Source: Gordonia humi
GTDB lineage: Bacteria > Actinomycetota > Actinomycetes > Mycobacteriales > Mycobacteriaceae
DNA: 64,000 bases
Assembly (NCBI RefSeq): GCF_014197435.1
Contig: NZ_JACIFP010000001.1
Location: 992,001 to 1,056,000, forward strand
Direction: 5' to 3'
The notes under the pieces were generated by a model. That model saw only the letters and a program-made list of their open reading frames with translations, was not told the origin of the DNA and ran no database searches. A program made the translations under genes and the position numbers. Shown here piece by piece: positions 16,634 to 25,771 of this stretch (within the stretch, counting starts at the first letter, position 1; every line of letters starts with the position of its first letter).

Positions 16634-17350
16634 TCAGGCCGGGTGAACGTTCAATCGGGCCAGGAGATCGTTGTCGATCGCGGTCAGTTCGTTGTCGATG
16701 GCCCGGTGTGCGGACTTGCGCTGGGCGGGCGGCATCGCATCGGCGGCGTCGGCGGCGACCTCGAGGTTGCTCAGGCGCGCCGACATGGCGTCGACGAAGG
16801 CCTTGCCCTCGGCGCTGTTCTCGGCCGCGCCGACCTTGGTCGCCGACTCGCGAGAAGTGGCGATCCGCGCGCGCAGCGCCGCACTCGGGCCGCCGTAGCG
16901 GGTGAGTACGTCGGCCGGAACACCCGCGCGACGCGCGCGGACCTGTGTCAGCTGAGCGCGTGCGGCCACGGCCCCGCGGTACGCGATCGGCACGAGGACG
17001 GGCGCCGCCATGCGGCCGACGGTCAGATAACGCCTCATCTTGGCGGGGGTGAACATCGCTTTCGCGGCGTCGGCCTTCGCCTGTTCGGCGATCGACTTCG
17101 CTTCGGCGGCGGCCACCTTCTCCTGTGCCTTGGCCGAGGTCTTGACGGTCTTCCGCTCGGCCTTCTGCCCGCGTTTGTGGAACTTGTGCTCGGTACGCAG
17201 CTCCTTCTTACGGAGCTTGCGATCGGCCGCGGACTCGGCTTTGGCCTGCGCCTTGGCGCGGAACTTGATCGCCTTCTCCTCGGCCTTGCGGATCTTCTTG
17301 CCCGCCTTGCGATCAGTACGCGTCTTGCGCACGGATGAGAGCAGTCCCAT
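16634..17350 (-). CDS. Lys/Ala-rich coiled-coil protein (DUF6474-like)
   Basis: 238 residues. The first ~115 are extremely rich in Lys, Ala, Glu and Arg (KIRKAEEKAIKFRAKAQAKA, KSIAEQAKADAAKAMF), a predicted long coiled coil. There follows a short hydrophobic stretch (YLTVGRMAAPVLVPIAYRGAVAA) that may touch the membrane, then a helical C-terminal half with GVPADVLTRYGGPSAALRARI. I believe this is the conserved actinobacterial family catalogued as DUF6474 (uncertain recall); function unknown. Start ATG 17350; longer in-frame starts exist upstream but lack the coiled-coil character. Divergent from the RecB-like nuclease gene and followed by a strong terminator. Confidence 0.72.
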   Translation of the reverse strand: MGLLSSVRKTRTDRKAGKKIRKAEEKAIKFRAKAQAKAESAADRKLRKKELRTEHKFHKRGQKAERKTVKTSAKAQEKVAAAEAKSIAEQAKADAAKAMFTPAKMRRYLTVGRMAAPVLVPIAYRGAVAARAQLTQVRARRAGVPADVLTRYGGPSAALRARIATSRESATKVGAAENSAEGKAFVDAMSARLSNLEVAADAADAMPPAQRKSAHRAIDNELTAIDNDLLARLNVHPA

Positions 17351-17486
17351 GCCCTGGCCTCTCCATCGGAATCTCGACACCTGCAAATGGCTGTCTCTAC
17401 CTTTGCATAGTCTCGTGGGGTAGTGAATCACTCGGTCCGGTGTGGGACGAGGTTGCGGTGACGATGACGAAGTGGGGTCCGAGCAC

Positions 17487-19133
17487 GTGAGTTCTGCTGT
17501 TCTGGGGGCGCGCAACCTCAGTGGATGCGAACATCGGCTCGCCCTCGACGCCACCGAGCGAGGCGACGCCGCGGCGTCCGATGTGACGCCGGAGGCCCGC
17601 CGTCGCATCGACGCCGCTCAAAGTCATCGCGACGCGGTCATCGCGACGCTGCACGGATTCCAGAGCGACAAGCCCGAATGCGCCGTGATCACCGTCGACG
17701 ACGGTCCGCACCGCGATCGGGTGGCGGCCACCCGCGCCGCGGTCTCCTCCGGTGCCGACTGGATCTTCCGCGCCGCGCTGCCCACCGACGTCGAACGCGG
17801 CCGTCGCGGTCACGCCGAAGCGCTGGTCCGGGTGGGCGACGGCTATCTGCCGCTCATCGTCGTCAATCACCGTGTCACGACCCCGGCCAACCCCGACCGC
17901 GGGCCGGACGCGCCGCCTGCCACTCTGCGGACCAGCCCGCTGTGGGGGTGGCGTCCGGCCGTCGACGCAGGCCGGTCGGCCCGGTCGCAACGCCGCGACG
18001 TGCTCCGGTTGGCGCATTTGACCGCCATGCTCGACGACCTCGGCTGGGGCGCCGTCGCCGACGGTCGCTGGGGCGGTCTCATCGGGCTGGACGCGGACTG
18101 CATCGTCGCTGTTCCGCTCGACGCCGCGCTCGTCGAGTACGCGGAGGTGTTCGCTCGTCGCCGTGCGGTCGTCGACGGCGAGGTGGACACCGGCCCGCGT
18201 CGCGTCGGCGAGTGCCGTAGTTGTCACTGGTGGTCGCGGTGCGAGGACGAGCTGACGCGGCGACGCGATGTGAGCCTGGTGGTCGGCGGTGGTCAGGCCG
18301 GTGTCCTCGTCGACGCCGGGATCACCACCGTCGACGCGCTCGCCGACCATCGCGGCGGTCCGCCGGGGGCCTGGCCGCGTGCGGTCTCGTTCGACGACGC
18401 GATCGTCTCGGCCCGCTGCTGGGTGGACGGGCTGCCGTTGGCCCGTCGCAGTGACCGACCGAGCGTCCGGCGCGCCGACGTCGAGGTGGACGTCGACATG
18501 GAGAGCTACTCGGAGCGGGGCGCCTACATGTGGGGCACCCTGCTCACCGACACCACGGATCCCGATCGCGAAGTCCGCTATCGGGCGTTCGTGACCTGGG
18601 ATCCGCTGCCGACACGCGACGAGGGGCGTTCGTTCGCCGAGTTCTGGACCTGGCTGACCGCCGAACGCGCCGCCGCACACGCCGCGGACAAGACCTTCGC
18701 GGCCTACTGCTATTCGCAGCAGGCCGAGAATCGATGGCTGCGCGGGAGCGCCGACCGGTTCCACGGCGTCGTCGACGGCGTCCCGTCCCGCGCCGAGGTC
18801 GACGCGTTCATCGCGTCCGACGAGTGGGTGGACGTCTTCGAGGCCGTCGGCCGCAACTTCGTGTGCCCGCGGGGCAAGGGACTCAAGAGGATCGCGCCGA
18901 TCGCCGGATTCGGCTGGCGCGACGACGAGGCCAGTGGTGAGGCGTCCATGGAGTGGTACGCGGCGGCCGTCGCGCTCGACGGCGGTCGCCTCGATCTGTC
19001 GCAGCGGGAACGTCTGCTGACCTACAACGAGGACGATGTGCAGGCCACAAAGGTCCTGAGAGAATGGATCTCGTCTGAAAATGTGCTGAATTTACCACTG
19101 GCCGATGAGCTGATCGGCCGTCGCGACCGGTAA
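17487..19133 (+). CDS. TM0106-family RecB-like putative nuclease
   Basis: About 548 residues. An N-terminal Cas4/RecB-like nuclease region has a lone early Cys (NLSGCEHRLALD) and a Cys cluster CRSCHWWSRCE near residue 240, the four-cysteine arrangement that holds an Fe-S cluster in AddB/Cas4 nucleases. The C-terminal half is an RNase-H-like DEDD exonuclease-type domain, seen in EVDVDMESYSE (acidic motif) and the closing YNEDDVQATKVLREW. Likely acts on DNA or RNA in repair; the exact role is unknown for this family. Start set at GTG 17487, just before the first conserved strand; an upstream GTG at 17442 is possible. The next gene begins 10 bases after its stop. Confidence 0.83.
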   Translation: MSSAVLGARNLSGCEHRLALDATERGDAAASDVTPEARRRIDAAQSHRDAVIATLHGFQSDKPECAVITVDDGPHRDRVAATRAAVSSGADWIFRAALPTDVERGRRGHAEALVRVGDGYLPLIVVNHRVTTPANPDRGPDAPPATLRTSPLWGWRPAVDAGRSARSQRRDVLRLAHLTAMLDDLGWGAVADGRWGGLIGLDADCIVAVPLDAALVEYAEVFARRRAVVDGEVDTGPRRVGECRSCHWWSRCEDELTRRRDVSLVVGGGQAGVLVDAGITTVDALADHRGGPPGAWPRAVSFDDAIVSARCWVDGLPLARRSDRPSVRRADVEVDVDMESYSERGAYMWGTLLTDTTDPDREVRYRAFVTWDPLPTRDEGRSFAEFWTWLTAERAAAHAADKTFAAYCYSQQAENRWLRGSADRFHGVVDGVPSRAEVDAFIASDEWVDVFEAVGRNFVCPRGKGLKRIAPIAGFGWRDDEASGEASMEWYAAAVALDGGRLDLSQRERLLTYNEDDVQATKVLREWISSENVLNLPLADELIGRRDR

Positions 19134-19143
19134 TCTGAGTGGA

Positions 19144-20400
19144 ATGACAACGCAGGACAACACCAGTCGGCGTGCCTTCCTCTCCGCAGTCGGAATCGGC
19201 GCGCTCGGATTGGTCGCGGCAGCGTGCGGTACCGACTCCACCGCCGATGACGCTCCGAAGGACCCGGCCGCGCGACTGACCTATGCTCCGGCGGTCGGCG
19301 CCGACGGGGTGAGCCCGGTCGACAAGATCTCGGTGACCGTCTCAGACGGCACCCTCGGGCGGGACGTCGCCCTGGTCAACGCCGCGGGCAAGAAGGTCAA
19401 GGGCGAGCTCTCCACCGACAAGACGACGTTCATCGTCGGCGAGCCTCTCGGCTACGGCGGCACGTACACGTGGAAGGGCACCGCGATCGGCGACGACGGC
19501 CGTCGGGTCCCGCTCGCCGGATCGATCACGACGCTGACGCCCGATCAACAGATCAACGTCGTCGTGAACATCGCCGACGGTCAGGAGGTCGGCATCGCCG
19601 CGCCGCTCATCCTGCAGTTCGACGGGACGATCGAGGACAAGGCCGCGGTCGAGAAGGTGCTGACGGTCACCACCACCCCGCACACCGAGGGCTCGTGGGC
19701 GTGGCTCGGCGAGGACAACGGTTCGCGGGCGCACTGGCGACCCAAGGAGTACTGGGCTCCGGGCACCAAGGTCCACATGGACGCCAAGCTGTACGGCGTC
19801 GCCATGGGTGAGGGCGCGTACGGCGCCGACGACGTCACCAGCGACTTCACGATCGGGCGTTCGCAGATCGTCAAGGCCGACGCGTCGTCGCACCAGATCG
19901 TGGTGGTGCGCGACGGCGCCACCCTGATGACTCTTCCGTGCAGCTACGGCGAGGGCGACCTCGACCGGAACGTCACCCGGTCGGGCATCCACGTCGTCAG
20001 CGAGAAGTACGAGCAGTTCAACATGACGAATCCGGAAGCGGGATACTTCAACATTCCCGAGCGGTGGGCCGTGCGCATCTCCAACAACGGCGAGTTCATC
20101 CACGCCAACCCGGAGACCCTCGGCGTGCAGGGCGCGTCGAACGTCACCAACGGCTGCATCAACCTGTCGCTCGAGGGTGCGCAGCAGTACTTCGAGACCG
20201 CCGTCTACGGCGACCCGGTCGAAGTGACCGGCACCCGCATCGAGATGTCGGAGGCCGACGGAGACATCTACGACTGGATCTTCGGTTGGGAGCAGTGGAC
20301 GTCGATGTCGGCGCTCGGCGGCGAGCCGAAGACCAAAGACGTGCCCGCGACTCCCAAGGGCGCTCCGACTCCGGCGAGCAAGTCCAAGTCGGCGCGTTGA
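19144..20400 (+). CDS. L,D-transpeptidase lipoprotein with Ig-like domains
   Basis: A 418-residue exported enzyme that makes 3-3 cross-links in peptidoglycan. The signal has a twin Arg (TSRRAFLSAVG) and a lipobox LVAAACG (acylated Cys ~29). Two immunoglobulin-like repeats (about 45-140 and 145-245) precede the YkuD catalytic domain: His320 in FIHANPETLG and the nucleophile Cys338 in VTNGCINLS. The usual S/T-H-G-C motif reads T-N-G-C here. A C-terminal W-rich segment (IYDWIFGWEQWTSM) and a Lys/Pro/Ser tail follow, as in LdtMt2-like proteins. A TAATCT hexamer 7 bases upstream of ATG 19144, overlapping the previous stop, suggests a leaderless transcript of its own. Confidence 0.93.
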   Translation: MTTQDNTSRRAFLSAVGIGALGLVAAACGTDSTADDAPKDPAARLTYAPAVGADGVSPVDKISVTVSDGTLGRDVALVNAAGKKVKGELSTDKTTFIVGEPLGYGGTYTWKGTAIGDDGRRVPLAGSITTLTPDQQINVVVNIADGQEVGIAAPLILQFDGTIEDKAAVEKVLTVTTTPHTEGSWAWLGEDNGSRAHWRPKEYWAPGTKVHMDAKLYGVAMGEGAYGADDVTSDFTIGRSQIVKADASSHQIVVVRDGATLMTLPCSYGEGDLDRNVTRSGIHVVSEKYEQFNMTNPEAGYFNIPERWAVRISNNGEFIHANPETLGVQGASNVTNGCINLSLEGAQQYFETAVYGDPVEVTGTRIEMSEADGDIYDWIFGWEQWTSMSALGGEPKTKDVPATPKGAPTPASKSKSAR

Positions 20401-20414
20401 GTTGCATCTGCAAC
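20401..20414. promoter_or_regulatory. Inverted repeat ahead of EspR-like gene
   Basis: GTTGC-ATCT-GCAAC starts at the first base after the L,D-transpeptidase stop and lies about 80 bases before the EspR-like start. It could be an operator or the core of a weak hairpin. Seen in sequence; role inferred. Confidence 0.3.
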
Positions 20415-20495
20415 CGTCCTCGCGCTTGAATGACTCTCGATCCGGTTCTCGTCAGGGGACCGGAAGCCGGGGGGCTTGGAGAGGGGCTGTTGTAC

Positions 20496-20939
20496 ATGTC
20501 GGACGGGGAGGCGGGCGATTTCGCCCTGCGACTGGACGAGCTGTTTAGAAACCTTCCGGGACCGGACGGTCGGCCGTACAGTGCGAAGACCATCGCGCAG
20601 CGGGCGGCCGATCGCGGATACCGCATCGGTGAGTCGTATCTGAGCCAGTTGCGCTCAGGAAAGGCGAGGTCGCCGTCGTTCCGGACCGTGGAGGGGCTGG
20701 CGGCGGCATTCGACGTGGACATCCGACACTTCCTCACCGATGAGGACTCCCGTCGCACCCGGGACGAGATCGAGCAGTTCCGCGCCATGGCCGATCCGGA
20801 GGTCCACCGGGTCGCCAAGCGGCTGGCCGGACTGCCGAAGGAGACGATCGCCGTCGTCGACGAACTCGTCGACGTGCTCCACCGACGACGAGGACCCGCC
20901 GCCGCGTCCGACCTTCACCTGGTCGACGACGCGGTCTGA
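20496..20939 (+). CDS. EspR-like XRE-family DNA-binding regulator
   Basis: 147 residues. An N-terminal FALRLDELFRNLPGPDGRPY and an HTH with AQRAADRGYRIGESYLSQLRSG match the layout of mycobacterial EspR (FAARLNRLF..., SAPYLSQLRSG; recall), the nucleoid-associated regulator of ESX-1 genes. The C-terminal helices (about 85-125, AMADPEVHRVAKRLAGLPKE) correspond to EspR's dimerisation region. Start chosen at ATG 20496 because a GGAGAGGGG Shine-Dalgarno stretch lies 8-16 bases upstream and the protein then begins at the EspR-equivalent position; an in-frame ATG at 20430 would add 22 unconserved residues. No ESX genes are nearby, so targets are unknown. Confidence 0.75.
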   Translation: MSDGEAGDFALRLDELFRNLPGPDGRPYSAKTIAQRAADRGYRIGESYLSQLRSGKARSPSFRTVEGLAAAFDVDIRHFLTDEDSRRTRDEIEQFRAMADPEVHRVAKRLAGLPKETIAVVDELVDVLHRRRGPAAASDLHLVDDAV

Positions 20940-20960
20940 CGGGCCCCGGGTGCGTGCGGT

Positions 20961-21722
20961 CTACCGCGGCGCCATGCGCAGAGCGCCGTCCATCCGGATG
21001 GTCTCGCCGTTGAGGTAGTCGTGGGCGACGATCATCGCCGCCAGGTCGGCGTATTCGCTCGGCTCGCCGAGACGCTGCGGGAACGGGATGCCCGCCGACA
21101 GGGTCTTCTTGAACTCGTCGGTGACGCCGTCGAGCATCGGCGTGTTGATGGTCCCCGGCGCGATCGTGCAGACGCGGACGCCGGCGCGAGCCAGGTCGCG
21201 GGCAGCCGAGATGGTCATGGCGTGCACGCCGCCCTTGGACGCGGTGTACGCGATCTGACCGATCTGACCCTCGAACGCCGCGACCGACGCGGTGTTGATG
21301 ATGACGCCGCGACCGTTGTCGTCGTTCACCGCCGACTCGGCCTGCATGCGGTTGGCGGCCAGGCGCATCACGTTGAACGTGCCGACGAGGTTGATCTCGA
21401 TGATCTTGCGGAACAGGTCCAGCGGGTGCGGGCCCTCCTTGCCCAGGATGCGCGAGGCCCAGCCGACGCCCGCACAGTTCACGGCGACGCGCAGCGGCAG
21501 ACCCGCCTCGACGATCTGATCGATGACCGCCTGCACCTCGTCCTCACTGGTGACGTCGGCGGCGACGAGGTTCACGCCCTCGACCTTCTCTGCCTTGTCG
21601 ATCGAGGGCTGCAGGTCGATGCCGAAGACGGTGGCGCCTTCGGCGGCGAAACGCTTGGCGGTTGCAGCGCCCAGCCCGGAGGCGGCGCCGGTGACGATGA
21701 CGGCGGAGCCGGTGACGTCCAT
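20961..21722 (-). CDS. SDR-family 3-hydroxyacyl-CoA / 17-beta-hydroxysteroid type 10-like dehydrogenase
   Basis: A 253-residue short-chain dehydrogenase: N-terminal TGAASGLGAATAKRFAAEGA (cofactor loop), Asp at the end of beta-2 (FGIDLQ, favouring NAD), NCAGVGWASR, the catalytic Ser in INTASVAAFEG and YTASKGG with Tyr/Lys. The C-terminal PFPQRLGEPSEYADLAAMIV resembles HSD17B10-type 3-hydroxyacyl-CoA dehydrogenases of beta-oxidation. Start ATG 21722. Stands alone between the EspR-like gene (convergent) and the GDT1 gene, which lies upstream on the same strand with a 55-base gap, so co-transcription is possible. Substrate assignment is by resemblance. Confidence 0.87.
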   Translation of the reverse strand: MDVTGSAVIVTGAASGLGAATAKRFAAEGATVFGIDLQPSIDKAEKVEGVNLVAADVTSEDEVQAVIDQIVEAGLPLRVAVNCAGVGWASRILGKEGPHPLDLFRKIIEINLVGTFNVMRLAANRMQAESAVNDDNGRGVIINTASVAAFEGQIGQIAYTASKGGVHAMTISAARDLARAGVRVCTIAPGTINTPMLDGVTDEFKKTLSAGIPFPQRLGEPSEYADLAAMIVAHDYLNGETIRMDGALRMAPR

Positions 21723-21777
21723 GCGATGAGTCCTTCTCTTCTGACGGCGGCCGGATGCGGCCCGGTCAGTGGTGACT

Positions 21778-22599
21778 CTAACCCACCATGCCCGAGCGAT
21801 CGATCGGTAGCTCCGTCTGCGGCGTCGGCGGCGTAGCCCCCTGGTCGTTCTTCTCGCTGGTCGCGACGCCTCCGGCGGTCGGGCCCGCCATACCGGTCGC
21901 GCCCATCGACTCCGCTCGAGAGAGTCGGAGGCGAGACCGCCGCCGGTTCGTCGCCACGATCCACCAGACGCCGACCGCCACGATCAGAACCACCGCGACG
22001 AGGGTCGCGGCCGTGACGAGAGCGGAGGCGCCGATCAGTCCGTCGACGATCAGCCAGATGCCGAAGGCGAAGAACAGCACGGCCGCGCCCAGCGCGATGG
22101 TCCGCTCCGGAAGGTGTCGTCCGAGGACCCGTCCGACGACGATCGCGAGGGCGTCGGCGGCCACCATGCCGATCGTCGAACCGATCCAGACGCCGAGCCA
22201 GTCGTGATCGGCGGCCAGCGTGATCGTCGCCAGCATCGTCTTGTCGCCGAGTTCGGCGAGCAGGAACGCCGACATGACCGCCAGGAACACCGACCCGCCG
22301 ATGCGACCCGCCTTCGACGATTCGTCGTCGTCGAGTTCATCGCCCCGGACGGTCCACAGCCCGAACACGATCATCGCCAGCCCGCCGACGATCGCGAGCA
22401 GGTCGGTGGGGATCGACAGTCCGAGGAAGTGCCCGAAGAACACCGACGCGGCGTGGACCAGTGTCGTCGCGGTCAGGATCGCCGTCAGCACCACCCACCA
22501 GCGGTAGCGGAGTGCGAACGTCATCGCCATCAGCTGGGACTTGTCTCCCAACTCGGCGACGAAGATGACGGCGAAGCTCAACGCCAGTGCAGCGATCAT
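21778..22599 (-). CDS. TMEM165/GDT1-family cation (Mn2+/Ca2+) transporter
   Basis: 273 residues with two tandem repeats of the family signature ExGDK[ST]: AELGDKSQLMAMTFALRYRW near the N-terminus and AELGDKTMLATITLA in the middle, each at the start of a three-TM bundle, plus a seventh hydrophobic segment. Relatives export Mn2+ or exchange Ca2+/H+. The C-terminal ~60 residues are a polar, Gly/Thr/Pro-rich cytosolic tail. Start taken at ATG 22599; GTG 22605 is an alternative. Divergent from the ECF transporter. I looked for a yybP-ykoY manganese riboswitch upstream and did not recognise one. Confidence 0.9.
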   Translation of the reverse strand: MIAALALSFAVIFVAELGDKSQLMAMTFALRYRWWVVLTAILTATTLVHAASVFFGHFLGLSIPTDLLAIVGGLAMIVFGLWTVRGDELDDDESSKAGRIGGSVFLAVMSAFLLAELGDKTMLATITLAADHDWLGVWIGSTIGMVAADALAIVVGRVLGRHLPERTIALGAAVLFFAFGIWLIVDGLIGASALVTAATLVAVVLIVAVGVWWIVATNRRRSRLRLSRAESMGATGMAGPTAGGVATSEKNDQGATPPTPQTELPIDRSGMVG

Positions 22600-22758
22600 G
22601 ACCACAGGTTAGGGGGACCTGTGTCCCGGACTCAACACTCGGAGAATCCGCGAAATCGCAGGTGGGGAGGCCGCACGAGACTGTTCGGTCCACCTGAATC
22701 CACAGTCCGGGTCACCTCGGCGAACGTCGGTATCGCATATGCCAGGCACAATGGTGCA

Positions 22759-24780
22759 GTGATCTCCCCTGCTGTCGACGTCCGGAGCGCCCCGACCGGG
22801 CCCCTCCGGCCGATCGAGATCGCGTCCATCGCGATCTTCAGCGGCCTCACCGTCGTGCCCGCCGTCATAGTCGCGGTGGTTCCGATGGCGGCCGCTCTCG
22901 GATTCCTCGCTCCGGTCCCGATCGCGCTGCTGGCCGCCCGCACGCGGCTGCGCGCCGTGGTCGCCTCGTTCGTGACCACGGTCGCGGTGACCTTCGCCGT
23001 GGCCGGGCTCGGCACGGCGGTCGCGGTCGCGGCCACCGCCGTCGTCGGCGGTCTGGTCGGCGAAGTGCGACGGCGCGGCGGGGGAGCCGCCGTGCTCACC
23101 GTCGTCGCGGTGATCGCGGCGCCGGTGATCGCGGGCCTCACCGTCGGGCTCATGTGGATTCTCGCTCCGCTACGGCGTCTGGGCCTGGAACTGTTCGACA
23201 ATGTGCTGACCGGTCTGGCCAAGACGGTCCGCGTGATCCGGCTGGGCGGGGTCGCCGACGCCATCGAGAACTTCTCCGGCAACGTCGTCGACAACTGGTG
23301 GCTGTGGATCTGGATCCCCGGCGCCATCGGAACATTCGTGACGATCCTGGTGGCCGGTTGGATGCTCGGCAAGATCCTCGATCGGCTCGCCGAGGTCAAG
23401 CTCGACGACACGCTCGAGGCCGCGCACACGATCGACGACGTGACGCCCGGACCGCTTCCCATGCGCGCGGTCGGGGTCGGCTACCGGTATCCGGGCACCG
23501 CGCGCGACGTGCTGACCGGAGTCGACCTGGAACTGCACCCGGGCGAGTTCGTCGCGATCGTCGGCGCCAACGGCTCGGGCAAGTCGACGCTCGCGAAGAT
23601 CCTGGCCGGTGTCGATCCGACGATCGGCGTCGTCGACCGGCCCGGGGCGCCGGGTCTGGGACGTGCGGGCGGCACGGCGCTCGTCCTGCAGCGGCCCGAA
23701 GCGCAGATGCTCGGCTCCCGTGTCGCCGACGATCTGGTGTGGGGTCTGCCCGACGACGTCTCGGTCGACATCGACGGACTCCTCGCCGAGGTCGGTCTCG
23801 CCGGACTCGGCGACCGTGAGACCTCCGATCTGTCCGGCGGGCAGCAGCAGCGTCTGGCGGTCGCGGCGGCGCTCGCGCGCGGACCGCGTCTGGTGATCGC
23901 CGACGAGGTCACCTCGATGGTCGATCCGGCCGGTCGGGAGGATCTGATCGCGATCCTGGCCGAACTGCCGCGCAGGCACGGGATCACCGTCGTCCTCATC
24001 ACGCACCGCGACTCGGAGGCGCGCGCCGCCGACCGGATCGTCCACCTGTCCGAGGGTCGCGTCGTCGCCCACCATCCCGAGTGGATGCGCCCGGAGAACA
24101 CGGCGCCCGCGCTGGGATCGACGTCGCTCGGCGGCGAGCCGCTGCTCCAGGTGACCGGTGTCGCGCACACCTATCTGCAGGGCTCCCCCTGGGAGGTCAC
24201 CGCGCTGCACAGGGTGAACCTGCGGGTCGACCGCGGCGACGGTGTGCTCATCGTCGGCGGCAACGGTTCGGGCAAGTCGACGCTCGCGTGGATCCTCGCC
24301 GGACTCACCGCTCCGACCTCCGGCGACGTGCTGCTCGCGGGCGAGCCGGTCCGGGAGAACATCGGCAGCGTCGGACTCGGCTTCCAACACGCGCGACTAC
24401 AACTGCAGAAGGTCAGCGTCGGCGACGAGATCATGGCCGTGGGCGGCGAGAACGTCGGGACCACGGAGGTCGGGCGCGTGCTCGATCTGGTGTCCCTGCC
24501 GCGCGAGTTCGCCGCGAAGCGTGTCGACTCGCTGTCGGGCGGGCAGATGCGCCGCGTCGTCCTCGCCTCGCTCATCGCCTCCGAGCCGGATGTTCTCGTG
24601 CTCGACGAGCCGCTGGCCGGTCTGGATCCGCAGGCCCGCGAAGAGGTGCTCAACGTGTTGGCGTCGCTGCGTGTGCGGGGTGCGACGATCGTGATCATCT
24701 CGCACGATCTCGAATCGTTGGACCGAGTGTGCAACCGCCGTGTGGAACTGGTCGCCGGCGTGCTGGAAGGCGGTGTGTGA
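22759..24780 (+). CDS. ECF transporter fused S-like membrane domain and two ATPases
   Basis: A 673-residue fusion. Residues ~1-215 form a membrane domain of about six TM helices resembling an ECF S component. Then come two ABC ATPase domains: the first with Walker A GANGSGKST (~268), signature LSGGQQQ (~357) and Walker B VIADE (~377); the second with GGNGSGKST (~499), LSGGQMR (~591) and VLVLDEP (~612). This matches the layout I recall for M. tuberculosis Rv2326c, whose neighbour Rv2325c is the T component. It energises uptake of an unknown micronutrient or vitamin. Start set at GTG 22759; no better in-frame start lies after the last upstream stop. The T component starts 2 bases after its stop. 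Confidence 0.85.
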   Translation: MISPAVDVRSAPTGPLRPIEIASIAIFSGLTVVPAVIVAVVPMAAALGFLAPVPIALLAARTRLRAVVASFVTTVAVTFAVAGLGTAVAVAATAVVGGLVGEVRRRGGGAAVLTVVAVIAAPVIAGLTVGLMWILAPLRRLGLELFDNVLTGLAKTVRVIRLGGVADAIENFSGNVVDNWWLWIWIPGAIGTFVTILVAGWMLGKILDRLAEVKLDDTLEAAHTIDDVTPGPLPMRAVGVGYRYPGTARDVLTGVDLELHPGEFVAIVGANGSGKSTLAKILAGVDPTIGVVDRPGAPGLGRAGGTALVLQRPEAQMLGSRVADDLVWGLPDDVSVDIDGLLAEVGLAGLGDRETSDLSGGQQQRLAVAAALARGPRLVIADEVTSMVDPAGREDLIAILAELPRRHGITVVLITHRDSEARAADRIVHLSEGRVVAHHPEWMRPENTAPALGSTSLGGEPLLQVTGVAHTYLQGSPWEVTALHRVNLRVDRGDGVLIVGGNGSGKSTLAWILAGLTAPTSGDVLLAGEPVRENIGSVGLGFQHARLQLQKVSVGDEIMAVGGENVGTTEVGRVLDLVSLPREFAAKRVDSLSGGQMRRVVLASLIASEPDVLVLDEPLAGLDPQAREEVLNVLASLRVRGATIVIISHDLESLDRVCNRRVELVAGVLEGGV

Positions 24781-24781
24781 C

Positions 24782-25531
24782 ATGCAGATTCCCATGCTTC
24801 GTCAGATCCCCGGCGACTCGCCCGTCCACCGTCTGTGGGCCGGGACCAAACTGATCATCGTCCTGCTGCTGGGACTGATGACCTGGATCCTGCCGTCGTG
24901 GCCCGCACTCGGCTACGTCGCGGTCTGCATGATCGTGTTCGCGCTGGTCGCGGGCATCCCGGTCGGGGCTCTGCCTCGTCCGCCGTGGTGGTTCTGGGCG
25001 CTGATAGCGGTGAGTGTCGCCTGGTCGTGGATCGCGCGCGGGTCCGACGGCGGTCTCACCGCGCTGCGCGCTGCGCTGCTCGGACTGATCGTGCTCGCCA
25101 TGTCGGTGTTGGTCATCTGGACGACGCCGGTCGCCGAGCTGGCGCCCGCGATCGCCGTTCTGATGCGTCCGCTGCGCTGGTTGCGTCTGCCCGTCGACGA
25201 ATGGGCGGTCACGATCGCGTTGTCGTTGCGCGGCCTGCCGCTCCTCGTCGAGGAGATGCGGCTGCTGTGGGCGGCGCACAAGCTGCGCCCGAAGTCGAAT
25301 TCGGCCTCCGGTCATCCGTCTGCCGAGTTGGGGGTCGTCGACATCATCGTCGCCGCGATGTCGTCGGCGATGCGACGTGCCGCCGAGATGTCCGAGGCGA
25401 TCACCGCGCGCGGTGGAACCGGCCGGTTGACGGCGTACCCGTCGCGACCGGGTCGGATGGACGCTGTCGTGCTGACGGTGTTCGTCATCGTCTCGGCGGG
25501 GGCGGCGACGGTCGGTGTCCTGTTCCTGTAG
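24782..25531 (+). CDS. ECF transporter transmembrane (T) component
   Basis: A 249-residue EcfT: 5-6 TM helices (KLIIVLLLGLMTWILPSWPAL, WWFWALIAVSVAWSW, LGLIVLAMSVLVIWTTP and a C-terminal TM) and the coupling helices. The signature ARG appears as AEMSEAITARGGTGR near residue 210; it contacts the ATPase pair. Start ATG 24782 lies 1 base past the previous stop, so the genes are translationally coupled and encode one complex with the fused S/ATPase protein. No separate S component or biosynthetic gene is adjacent, so the substrate is not indicated. Confidence 0.9.
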   Translation: MQIPMLRQIPGDSPVHRLWAGTKLIIVLLLGLMTWILPSWPALGYVAVCMIVFALVAGIPVGALPRPPWWFWALIAVSVAWSWIARGSDGGLTALRAALLGLIVLAMSVLVIWTTPVAELAPAIAVLMRPLRWLRLPVDEWAVTIALSLRGLPLLVEEMRLLWAAHKLRPKSNSASGHPSAELGVVDIIVAAMSSAMRRAAEMSEAITARGGTGRLTAYPSRPGRMDAVVLTVFVIVSAGAATVGVLFL

Positions 25532-25771
25532 GAGCGGTTCGGAGAGACTCGTGCTGGTCGACGGCGATGCCGCCTGAAATACGGGTCGTCTTGTTCAACG
25601 AAAACTCCATTACTCGGTGAGGGGCCGACTGTCGGCGCCATCGAGGCTAAGCGGCGGGGAGGTGTGCGCGCGTCGCCCGAAGCAGGTAAAGACGCAGGTA
25701 GGCGTAGTCTGAAGCGATGAATCTGCGCCGTCGACACGGCACAGGTCGCATTCGGTAGGGGAGGACCGGAG

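Noticed and set aside
22600..22758. yybP-ykoY manganese riboswitch before the GDT1-type gene
   Set aside because: The conserved loop sequences of that riboswitch could not be found by eye on the minus strand.
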